NCBI GenBank assembly: GCA_023230125.1
Contig: JALNXZ010000011.1
Coordinates: 1-14,972 of the forward strand
DNA from: Bacteroidales bacterium
GTDB lineage: Bacteria > Bacteroidota > Bacteroidia > Bacteroidales > UBA1402
DNA: 14,972 bases
Direction of reading: 5' to 3'
Made by a program: the position numbers and the translations under genes. Shown one piece after another: positions 1 through 7,378 of the stretch. The notes beneath the pieces are model-generated. The model did not search any database. It was given only the letters and a program-made list of their open reading frames with translations, and was not told where the DNA came from. Every line of letters starts with the position of its first letter. Position 1 is the first letter of the stretch.

Positions 1-1969
1 CATCTGTCATCGAATCATTAATCACCGGGTGTGAATACCAAGATTGCTTATTTTTATCATACCAAAGTTGCTCATCAGGCAATAACCGATTCTTTTTAGC
101 ATATTCTGCAATATAATAAGAAGTCTCATAGGCAGTTCTATCAACAAACATTTCCGAACCAAAAGGCCATGGGTCATCATAGATTGAATATTTTACCTTC
201 TTTTCCCATTCACGCAGCAGGTTTGAAGCTTCTTCTATTTTTCCGTTCTGTTCAAGTGCTTGTATAATATCAACAATGTACCGGTCATGAAAGTTCCCTT
301 GCTTGTAAGCCCAATCGCACCATCCATGAAAACTCCATTTTTCACCCATTTTAATGTTGTAGGGAACTTCAAAAAATGCCATTGCTGTTCTGTATGCCCT
401 TTCTAAATAACCCTTCATGTCTAAGTATTTAACCATATCAGGATAATCCCGTGCGATCTTATACAGATTAAAATACAATGCGAGATGTGTCGTATAATCA
501 AAAGTCCTCCACATTCTCTCTTTTCCACAGCCACCTGAATTATAAAAACCTGCTCTTCCGGAACGGTTCTCATACCAATTCTCAGAACCATAAATTCCAT
601 ATGGATATGGATATTCTTTATCTGTTCGTTGCAATTTGCCCCATACAAATTCTTTTTCATAATATTCAAGAGCGGCTATTTCTTTTTCGTTTGGATATAT
701 GACATTTTTTTCGCTTACATATAAAGCTTTACCATTGGACGGATCATCTGACCCTCCAACGACAAAATCTGGTAATGGGCCTTTGCTATCAGGATTTAGC
801 AATATGCTGTTCTTCATATCCCAAACGCCGAAAAGTCCATCATACCACTTTGAAGTATCTCTGATCTGTTGATGTGAAACTATGAAAGAAGCTCTTTTTT
901 TAATCAATGTCTCTAAAGGTTCTGTTATAAAAAATTCCAGATAAGCTTTTTTATTTTTTCCATATATCAATGTAATCTGATTTTCACCGAGTTTCTTAAA
1001 ACTAAAATGATATATATTATATCCATCTCTATGACCTTTCATTTTAGTTATTGAGGTTTTGTCGGGATATTCAGCAATAACTTTGTCTATTTTGTTCTTG
1101 ATCCTGATCGCACATAATGACTCTATATTTTCAGGCAATGTCATTCCTGGAACAACACGTACATCGATTCCACCCTCATTAAAGATTGCTTGCCTAACTT
1201 GATCTGTTTTTTGAACAAGTTGAAATTTAAAACCATATGTTTTACTTGCTCCCGAAGCTAAATCCAGTTGAGAACTAGGCATTCTCCATGTTTCATTTAC
1301 CCTATCTACTGAAGTTGAAGAATGAATATAATAATCGTTATTGTCGCTAAATGTGAAATATTCCAGTGATGTACCATCTATGGGTGTAGCGAGTAATATC
1401 TCGCCTTCTCCACTATAAGGAATCCAATACAGAAATGAAGCATCTCCGTTAACAGAATAATGTAGTGAGAGGTTGTCCTTTGCCTGTTTTTTTGTATCCA
1501 TTACCCCAATAGGTATTGGGAAAAATAAATCCTGAATATTAATGCTATGATTTCCTTTATTGTGAATCTCAAAAGTCCAGAATAGTGAACCATTCTTAAT
1601 TTTGAATTGTTCCTTAAGCACTACATTTTCAGGAAGACGAAACAATAATTGAATATCATCATTTCTCTGAACAATTACCTCGGGTTTATAATTATTTGAA
1701 TTTACAATTTTATTTGAATACTTTAATTTCAGTTCCCCTATAAATTTTCCTTCGTCGATGTAATTTCTTTCATTTAGAGTTCCTTTCCAAATCATATTAC
1801 TTATTCCTAAATGGTTACCTGCAAGTTTCATACCTACTGGATAAACTTTTTCAGCAGCAGTTATTGAGGTACATATAGAAAATGGTATAAAAACAATATA
1901 AATAAATATTATCCGAAAATGGACTATTGAAAATAATTCATTTCTCGTTTTCTTAGATATTAACTCCAT
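1..1969 (-). CDS. Secreted DUF5695-like protein, putative carbohydrate-active enzyme (partial, 3' end off the left edge)
   Basis: The reading frame is open without a stop from the ATG at 1969 to the left edge, giving 656 residues; the C-terminus is missing. Residues 1-39 have a basic start, a long hydrophobic stretch (about 18-38) and a likely signal peptidase I site near ITAA-EK. Residues about 40-350 are beta-rich. The second part, from about 380, is rich in aromatic and helical segments, with conserved-looking stretches GGSDDP (405-410), FVWGKLQ (441-447), NSGGCGKERMWRTFDYTTH (477-495) and FHGWCDWAYKQGNFHDRY (547-564). This layout and these motifs resemble DUF5695 proteins, which I recognise from memory and not from a search. 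A beta-sandwich followed by an (alpha/alpha) barrel would fit a glycoside hydrolase or lyase, but that is inference. The gene lies 86 bases downstream of the GH2 gene on the same strand, so it is probably part of the PUL operon. The next in-frame Met (residue 47) would remove the signal peptide, so the start at 1969 is well supported. Confidence 0.8.
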   Translation of the reverse strand, partial: MELISKKTRNELFSIVHFRIIFIYIVFIPFSICTSITAAEKVYPVGMKLAGNHLGISNMIWKGTLNERNYIDEGKFIGELKLKYSNKIVNSNNYKPEVIVQRNDDIQLLFRLPENVVLKEQFKIKNGSLFWTFEIHNKGNHSINIQDLFFPIPIGVMDTKKQAKDNLSLHYSVNGDASFLYWIPYSGEGEILLATPIDGTSLEYFTFSDNNDYYIHSSTSVDRVNETWRMPSSQLDLASGASKTYGFKFQLVQKTDQVRQAIFNEGGIDVRVVPGMTLPENIESLCAIRIKNKIDKVIAEYPDKTSITKMKGHRDGYNIYHFSFKKLGENQITLIYGKNKKAYLEFFITEPLETLIKKRASFIVSHQQIRDTSKWYDGLFGVWDMKNSILLNPDSKGPLPDFVVGGSDDPSNGKALYVSEKNVIYPNEKEIAALEYYEKEFVWGKLQRTDKEYPYPYGIYGSENWYENRSGRAGFYNSGGCGKERMWRTFDYTTHLALYFNLYKIARDYPDMVKYLDMKGYLERAYRTAMAFFEVPYNIKMGEKWSFHGWCDWAYKQGNFHDRYIVDIIQALEQNGKIEEASNLLREWEKKVKYSIYDDPWPFGSEMFVDRTAYETSYYIAEYAKKNRLLPDEQLWYDKNKQSWYSHPVINDSMTD

Positions 1970-2055
1970 AAATATTTTTTATTAGTAATACTACACTCTG
2001 TGTATTGGTTGAACTATATGACAGAACGGATATCCCGACATTAATTATTCAATTT

Positions 2056-3870
2056 TTATTCTGCCAGAGAATTGCACACCTCTTTATTAATCCTTTTAAC
2101 ACGATCTTCGTCAATTTTAATGACTTTTCTGTCATAAGTCATCAAGCCATTAACCTCCACTTCAACGTCTGTGATTTGAGTATATATTGCAGCAGAAAAA
2201 CCAGCTTTAATCATTTTTTTTAGCATTTGTGCATATTTGATATATTCATCTGTAACCTCTTTTGAATTTTTAAATTGTATATAGCCCCAATTCTTTTCGG
2301 GTCGCCACAAATGACTTTCAACAGGCAACCCAATTCCGCCATATTCACCAATTACATTTACTCTTTCAGTATCATATAAATACATATCAGGACCAGGATA
2401 ATTATGCAAATCCAGTATATCTCCTGCCTTAAAAAAGTTCCCGCCACTTGCCGAATTTACTAACCTGGAAGGATCATAAGATTTGGTCCAGTCACAAATA
2501 TCCACGGTTTTAAACTGACCCCATCCTTCATTAAAAGGCACCCAAACAATAATAGATGGATAAGAATATAAATTATCAATGATTTCTCTCCATTCCTTAC
2601 GATAATTACTTTCGGATTCGGCAGTTCTTAACATTTCATTACCAACAAAAAACTGATGATTCTGCCAGGACTGAATTTTGTCTCCGCTTGGCATATCCTG
2701 CCAAACTAAAATACCTAAACGGTCACAATATGTATACCAACGGGCAGGCTCGACTTTCACATGTTTACGAATCATGTTAAAACCAAATTCCTTTGTCTTT
2801 TTAATATCATAAAGCAATGCTTCATCGGTTGGTGCTGTATATAACCCATCGGGCCACCATCCTTGATCAAGTGTCCCAAACTGAAAATAATCTTTATTAT
2901 TCAATTGCATACGGATTATACCATTTACGTCTTTTTTTACAGATACTTTCCTCATAGCAGAGTAGCTCTTGACATGATCTACAATCTTTCCATTGCTGAT
3001 TAAATCAATATTTATATCGTATAAAAAGGGAGATTCCGGAGTCCATAGTTTGGCATTAGGAATTGCTAGCTCCAGTTCTTGCCCAACTGAACCTTTTTCT
3101 GTAGATATAACATTACTTCCTTCTGATACTTTTACAATAATCATATCTGAACAGGTTGAATTCTTGCAATTTACATTAATAAAAAGCCGGCAATTTTCAA
3201 TATCGGAATAGTTTTTTATACCAGAGATATGCTTTTTATTCACCGGTTCAATCCATACAGTCTGCCATATACCAGTTACTGAAGTATACCATATTCCTTC
3301 TGGTTTAGCAACTTGTTTTCCTCTTGGCTGAAAACCACTATCTGTTCCATCAAAGACTTTTACAACAAGCTTTTGTTTTCCGGGTTTAATAAAAGGCGTT
3401 ATGTCGAAGCTGAAAGGTGTGTAACCACCTGTATGCGTTCCGATTTTTACATCATTTATAAATACTTCTGCCTTCCAATCTACAGCACCAAAGTTTAATA
3501 GAATATCTTTATCTTTCCATTTTGACGGGATTGAAAAAGTTCTTTCATACCAAAGTTCATGCTTTTCATCAACGCTTTTCTGAACGCCGGAAAGGCTTGA
3601 TTCAATAGCAAAAGGCACCAATATTTTTCCATCAAATTGAACAGGTTCATTTCCCCCGACGGGCAATATGGCATAAAACCATAATCCATTAAGATTTAAC
3701 CAATCACAGCGTTCCATTATTGGTCGAGGATATTCTGATAGTATATTTTTTGGATCCAAAGAATCAGTCCACTTAGTTTTAATTTTATCTCCTGCAGGCT
3801 TCCATTGGGCAAAGGCACAAGTTGACAGGAATATAATTACCAAGATTGATATAGTTTTTTTAATATTCAT
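2056..3870 (-). CDS. Glycoside hydrolase family 2 protein (beta-galactosidase/glucuronidase-like), secreted
   Basis: This is a 604-residue GH2 enzyme with a signal peptide (NIKKTISILVII...CAFA-Q), so it acts in the periplasm or beyond. In order it shows an N-terminal jelly-roll sugar-binding domain (about 45-210), an immunoglobulin-like sandwich (about 212-305) and a TIM barrel (about 318-604). The acid/base Glu is E448 in VWVPFNEGWG (442-451); the likely nucleophile is E509 in GEYGG (508-512). The protein ends just after the barrel, without the C-terminal domains of LacZ-type enzymes, as in many Bacteroides GH2 proteins. GH2 covers beta-galactosidases, beta-glucuronidases, beta-mannosidases, arabinopyranosidases and others, so the substrate cannot be read from sequence; here it probably attacks a sugar next to arabinofuranose. 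The ATG at 3870 was chosen because it begins a clean signal peptide. An ATG at 3882 adds MHKK; the TTG at 3942 lies inside the hairpin at 3926-3970 and adds an unlikely hydrophobic leader. Confidence 0.92.
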   Translation of the reverse strand: MNIKKTISILVIIFLSTCAFAQWKPAGDKIKTKWTDSLDPKNILSEYPRPIMERCDWLNLNGLWFYAILPVGGNEPVQFDGKILVPFAIESSLSGVQKSVDEKHELWYERTFSIPSKWKDKDILLNFGAVDWKAEVFINDVKIGTHTGGYTPFSFDITPFIKPGKQKLVVKVFDGTDSGFQPRGKQVAKPEGIWYTSVTGIWQTVWIEPVNKKHISGIKNYSDIENCRLFINVNCKNSTCSDMIIVKVSEGSNVISTEKGSVGQELELAIPNAKLWTPESPFLYDINIDLISNGKIVDHVKSYSAMRKVSVKKDVNGIIRMQLNNKDYFQFGTLDQGWWPDGLYTAPTDEALLYDIKKTKEFGFNMIRKHVKVEPARWYTYCDRLGILVWQDMPSGDKIQSWQNHQFFVGNEMLRTAESESNYRKEWREIIDNLYSYPSIIVWVPFNEGWGQFKTVDICDWTKSYDPSRLVNSASGGNFFKAGDILDLHNYPGPDMYLYDTERVNVIGEYGGIGLPVESHLWRPEKNWGYIQFKNSKEVTDEYIKYAQMLKKMIKAGFSAAIYTQITDVEVEVNGLMTYDRKVIKIDEDRVKRINKEVCNSLAE

Positions 3871-3925
3871 TTTTTTATGCATTATTATAAATTTGATTGT
3901 ATTATGTATAAAATATATCATTAAA

Positions 3926-3970
3926 TAAAACATTGCTGCCAAATTAACATATATTGACAGCCATGTTTTA
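3926..3970 (-). other. Intercistronic stem-loop between the GH127 and GH2 genes
   Basis: TAAAACAT (3926-3933) pairs with ATGTTTTA (3963-3970). After one mismatch (3934/3962), GCTG (3935-3938) pairs with CAGC (3958-3961), leaving a 19-base loop. On the transcribed minus strand the 3' arm is followed by TTTAATG, so the tail is only weakly U-rich. It lies in the 167-base gap between the GH127 stop and the GH2 ATG, 55 bases before that ATG. It could be a leaky terminator, an RNA-processing or stability element, or a translation control element. I see no clear TAnnTTTG promoter in this gap; TTAATTTG (minus strand, 3947-3940) has one mismatch. Confidence 0.45.
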
Positions 3971-4037
3971 GACTCCGGATATATAGGTAGTCACCTAAAT
4001 GAAACTACTTGTCAAACAATATAGGAATTGATTCTTA

Positions 4038-6005
4038 TTACTTTTTAGTAACACAATTTGGTATCAACCTGATTCCCTTTATCTTACGAGGTATCCATAC
4101 TTGCATCTCACCCTCTTCTCGATTTGCCCATGAATAGTATGGAATTGCAGTTATCTCTTTAATCGTTGTAAAAACCGATTCCCCGTCAGATGATTTATCT
4201 ATAACCGGAACTTTCGATTTAATTGTCATGATACCACCCAATAATGAGGTATTGAATAAGGCTGAAACATCAGCACTATCAGGAAAAATAATATTTGAAA
4301 CTTTTCCATAATTGTCCGAATGTTCAAAGCAATAAACCAATGGGCCACGTTGAAGGGCTACTCTGCCTTTATCGTCTTGTATACTATCGTTGGCAATTAC
4401 TCTTTCAATATTCATTGGTAGTTGTAATATTATTTCATCATCTTTTTTCCATTCCCGATCAATTATGGCATAACCTTTATCGACAGTAAATGTCACATCT
4501 TTATTATTTAAAGATATTTTAACAGTTGATTTACCAGGGTTTAAATATGTATAAGCATTTCCTTGTACTGGCATATTTGTTGCCCATCCAGGTATCCTTA
4601 TAAATAATTTCTTTTTTATTTTTTTATCTGGTGAAATCTTTATGGTTATCTTTCCATCCCAGGGATAGTTCCCTTGTTGTGATAAAAGAATTGAATTTTT
4701 TCCCAATGGAATGGTAGTATTGCTGCCAATAAATAAATTAATGTAAAATCCATCCGAAGATGTTGCATATATGTAATTACCTATTGAACTAACCAATCTT
4801 GCAATATTTGATGGGCAACAAGCGCAACCGAACCATTCGCTTCTTGAATAGTTTCCATCAGAAGCCAAAGGATTACCGTAGAAAAATCGATCTCCACTCA
4901 ACGATAATCCGGCCAATGCTCCGTTATATAAGCTTCTTTCTAAAATATCCACATACTTACCTTCACCTGTCATTAAGTTCATTCTTTGATTCCAAAAGAT
5001 CATTCCAACAGAAGCACATGTTTCACAATAAGCACTTTCGTTGGGCAAATCATAATCTTTGGAAAATCCTTCGTTTTCTCCTGAAGAGCCGATGCCTCCT
5101 GTAATATACATATTCTTACCTACTAAATTATCCCAAATGCTAAATAGAGAGGGTAAATATTTTGTCTCTTTTGTTGCGGCGGCCACATCTGCAGCACCGC
5201 TATATAAATACATTGCACGTACGGCATGTCCCTCGACTTTTTTCTGATTCACAAATGGAATATCATTCTGATCATATTTTGGGTTTCTTTTTGTACCTAA
5301 ATAATAGCCTTGACCACGTTGTTCAATAAACCACTCCGCCAGATCTAAATATCTTTTTTCATTTGTTGCATGATATAATTTTACCAGTGCCAATTCTATT
5401 TCTTCATGGCCTGATATCCAATGACGATTAGATTGTCTAAAAGTTGAATCAATATGGTTAACCATACGAATTCCTACATCCATCAATTTTCTTTTTCCGG
5501 TCGTATTATAATATGCAATGCCTGCTTCTAATAAATGTCCTGTGCAATATGTCTCATGTTTATCCATATCAGTCCATCTGTTTTCCAAACCAGTCAAAGT
5601 AAAGTATGTATTTATATAACCATCAGGTTGCTGAGCTGCTGCAATTTTATCAATCCATTCATCGGCTTTTTTTTCCATTTCTACATCTGGATGGTTCTTT
5701 AATGAATATGCAATAGCTTCGAGTGCTTTATAGACATCAGAATCATCAAAAAAGATACCTTCATGTTTGCCTTTTTTTGACGCAACATTCTCGAAGTTGC
5801 GAATGCGACCAGTTTTGTTTTCAGTGTAGTTTATACATGCGTTAAGTGTCACAGTAGCTACCGTATTTATTTTCGAAGTCCAAAATTTATCATTGATTGT
5901 TACTTTAGAAAAATTAACGGGTGAAATTTGAGCCATTGATTGTTGAGCAGATATAAACAAGATCAGAAAACTTATGCGAAATAGTAAATTATTAGTATTA
6001 TCCAT
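4038..6005 (-). CDS. GH127 beta-L-arabinofuranosidase, secreted
   Basis: This 655-residue protein has the length and motifs of GH127, a retaining, zinc-dependent family that removes terminal beta-L-arabinofuranose with a cysteine nucleophile (type enzyme HypBA1 of Bifidobacterium). The expected active site is visible: E312 in ENEGF matches the acid/base Glu322 of HypBA1; E328 and C330 in YCETC match Glu338 and Cys340; C396 and C397 in GCACCPSNIAR (393-403) match Cys417 (nucleophile) and Cys418. The spacing E312-E328-C330 is identical to HypBA1. The (alpha/alpha)6 barrel covers about residues 35-410 and beta-sandwich domains follow to the C-terminus. Residues 1-25 (ending SMA-Q) form a signal peptidase I signal, so the enzyme is probably periplasmic. 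It is the first enzyme gene after the transporter genes, 82 bases downstream of the third lipoprotein gene and behind a strong hairpin. GH146 is a related family, but the pattern here fits GH127 well. Confidence 0.93.
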   Translation of the reverse strand: MDNTNNLLFRISFLILFISAQQSMAQISPVNFSKVTINDKFWTSKINTVATVTLNACINYTENKTGRIRNFENVASKKGKHEGIFFDDSDVYKALEAIAYSLKNHPDVEMEKKADEWIDKIAAAQQPDGYINTYFTLTGLENRWTDMDKHETYCTGHLLEAGIAYYNTTGKRKLMDVGIRMVNHIDSTFRQSNRHWISGHEEIELALVKLYHATNEKRYLDLAEWFIEQRGQGYYLGTKRNPKYDQNDIPFVNQKKVEGHAVRAMYLYSGAADVAAATKETKYLPSLFSIWDNLVGKNMYITGGIGSSGENEGFSKDYDLPNESAYCETCASVGMIFWNQRMNLMTGEGKYVDILERSLYNGALAGLSLSGDRFFYGNPLASDGNYSRSEWFGCACCPSNIARLVSSIGNYIYATSSDGFYINLFIGSNTTIPLGKNSILLSQQGNYPWDGKITIKISPDKKIKKKLFIRIPGWATNMPVQGNAYTYLNPGKSTVKISLNNKDVTFTVDKGYAIIDREWKKDDEIILQLPMNIERVIANDSIQDDKGRVALQRGPLVYCFEHSDNYGKVSNIIFPDSADVSALFNTSLLGGIMTIKSKVPVIDKSSDGESVFTTIKEITAIPYYSWANREEGEMQVWIPRKIKGIRLIPNCVTKK

Positions 6006-6030
6006 ATTATTAATATATTCAAATCAGACC

Positions 6031-6048
6031 TAAAATGAGTAAAATGAG
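6031..6048. repeat. Tandem 9-base repeat TAAAATGAG x2
   Basis: TAAAATGAG occurs at 6031-6039 and again at 6040-6048, where the second copy is the start of the left arm of the hairpin at 6040-6073. It extends the sequence beyond the stem on the GH127 side and may be a replication-slippage footprint. Confidence 0.85.
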
Positions 6049-6073
6049 TCTATTATTTAATAGACTCATTTTA
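6040..6073 (-). terminator. Strong intercistronic hairpin, possible partial terminator or mRNA-stability element
   Basis: The 16-base arm TAAAATGAGTCTATTA (6040-6055) is followed by TT and then by its exact reverse complement (6058-6073). On the transcribed minus strand the hairpin begins 14 bases after the stop codon of the third lipoprotein gene and ends 34 bases before the GH127 ATG. The base of the stem is AAAA/TTTT, so the 3' arm supplies a short U run, but no long U tract follows; full termination is therefore doubtful. Such an element would let transporter genes be expressed more strongly than enzyme genes, or protect the 3' end of the upstream message. That role is inference; the palindrome is directly visible. 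Confidence 0.6.
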
Positions 6074-6084
6074 CATCTTACATC
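6071..6084. repeat. Tandem 7-base repeat TTACATC x2
   Basis: TTACATC occurs at 6071-6077 and 6078-6084. It overlaps the right end of the hairpin and sits between it and the stop codon of the third lipoprotein gene. With the TAAAATGAG repeat on the other side, the palindrome is bordered by short tandem repeats at both ends. Confidence 0.85.
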
Positions 6085-6087
6085 TAG

Positions 6088-7359
6088 TTAATTACCAACA
6101 TTAATTGTTATCTCTGATTTTGATCTCTTGGTGTCATAGTCATCCAGAGAATTACCCCTTGATTTAGAATAATCAATATCTTCGACATTCTTTCTTCCGA
6201 CTGTAGTACCTACGGCTGTTATTGTAAAACTTCCGCTTTTTGTATACACGTACTTATAAACTTTTTGGATTCCTGTCATAGAATAGGTTGATCCTAAACT
6301 TACTCCTGTATTCCATGGCTCATATTCATTAGTCCCGACCTCAAGATATGATAAGTAAACATCTCCCTGAAATCCTTCATACTTATTATAATCATTCTCA
6401 TTTACAGGTAATCCAGTTGAAGGATCAAGTTGTGCACTATACGATTCCAGTGTGCCATCTCCATCCAGGTCATAGTTATAATTTCCCAGATCCAATGTTG
6501 AGCGTCCATTCACATATACTTTTACATTTGACATCTCAATTTTTTCAGGATTATTATTCATATAATCATTCAGGTAAGAGAATCCTGCATAGAAATCACT
6601 GAAATTATAATATCCTTCAGTTGGTCTTGCTGAAAGAATATCATTAGTTTGAAATGTTCTAAAATAAGATAACTGTCCGTAAAACGTTGAATCTTTTAGC
6701 GTTTCATTATTATGAGCTGTTATGTCAAAATATGCCGGAATCATCACATTTGCTCCTTTCTTTCTGATAGCCCGGTCAATATCACATGAAACAAAACGGG
6801 TTTCAAAAATACTTAATCCAGGCTGATTTGCTTTTCCTCCAAAAAGGTAGATATGAGGTTTAAATATAAATCCTGATGGTATTCGTCTATCTGTTACTGT
6901 AAATTTCAACTGGTTTTTATCAGGATATTTTACATTCAACAATGCTTCCGGAAACTTGTCTCCATATACACCCAATTCAATATTGGAAATGGCACCAAAA
7001 AATTCGAAGTCCTTGTTCACATCCGCAATTGTCTTATAATCTTTGAAATATCTATTCCAAGTACAGGCATAACCTTCAGGAGCAAGATTCTTCTTATAAC
7101 AAGTATCATAGAAACTTTCCCAATTATTCTCCATAATCGCCTTAATTCTGGATTTTGAGAACTCATGATTTGAATCACCAGTAAATATTGTCAGATATTC
7201 TGCATTTGTTGAAATTGTAACAGTTACAGTATCACCTACTTTAGGGATTTCCGGAAAATAACTAACAGATACCTGAGGTGCTTCAATATCTTGATCAAAT
7301 TTCTCACAAGCAGTTATTCCAATAAGTAATAAAGGAATATAAATTAATATTTTCTTCAT
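6088..7359 (-). CDS. SusE-position lipoprotein, putative surface glycan-binding protein
   Basis: The 423-residue product begins with a lipoprotein signal, MKKILIYIPLLLIGITAC, with lipobox ITAC and C18 as the lipidated residue. The following EKFDQD is acidic, as often seen in Bacteroidota lipoproteins sent to the cell surface. Residues about 27-65 (VGDTVTVTISTNAEYLTIFTGD) look like a beta-sandwich or PKD-like domain similar to SusE-type and DUF5017 proteins. DLDGDGTLES (297-306) is a calcium-loop-like DxDxDG motif. The C-terminal part (about 365-420) also reads as a beta-sandwich. No catalytic motif is recognised. Position directly after susD, where glycan-binding partners usually sit, is the main argument for the function. 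ATG 7359 was preferred; a GTG at 7368 would add only three residues. It starts 19 bases after the susD stop. Family assignment is tentative. Confidence 0.75.
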   Translation of the reverse strand: MKKILIYIPLLLIGITACEKFDQDIEAPQVSVSYFPEIPKVGDTVTVTISTNAEYLTIFTGDSNHEFSKSRIKAIMENNWESFYDTCYKKNLAPEGYACTWNRYFKDYKTIADVNKDFEFFGAISNIELGVYGDKFPEALLNVKYPDKNQLKFTVTDRRIPSGFIFKPHIYLFGGKANQPGLSIFETRFVSCDIDRAIRKKGANVMIPAYFDITAHNNETLKDSTFYGQLSYFRTFQTNDILSARPTEGYYNFSDFYAGFSYLNDYMNNNPEKIEMSNVKVYVNGRSTLDLGNYNYDLDGDGTLESYSAQLDPSTGLPVNENDYNKYEGFQGDVYLSYLEVGTNEYEPWNTGVSLGSTYSMTGIQKVYKYVYTKSGSFTITAVGTTVGRKNVEDIDYSKSRGNSLDDYDTKRSKSEITINVGN

Positions 7360-7378
7360 AGTCTTCACATATAAAAAA

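Noticed and set aside
421..669. Short open frames on both strands in the left-hand region
   Set aside because: They lie inside the uninterrupted DUF5695-like reading frame and are shadows of it.
1970..2055. Small inverted repeat TACAC-tct-GTGTA (1992-2004) and palindrome GGATATCC (2028-2035) before the DUF5695-like gene
   Set aside because: The arms are only 4-5 bases long and easily expected by chance; there is no U run or promoter motif with them.
3871..3942. Longer start for the GH2 gene at TTG 3942
   Set aside because: It would place an extra hydrophobic leader before a complete signal peptide and would start inside the 3926-3970 hairpin; ATG 3870 or 3882 is more credible.
7360..7368. 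GTG start at 7368 for the third lipoprotein
   Set aside because: It adds only three residues before a standard ATG-KK lipoprotein signal; ATG 7359 is simpler, though GTG is not excluded.
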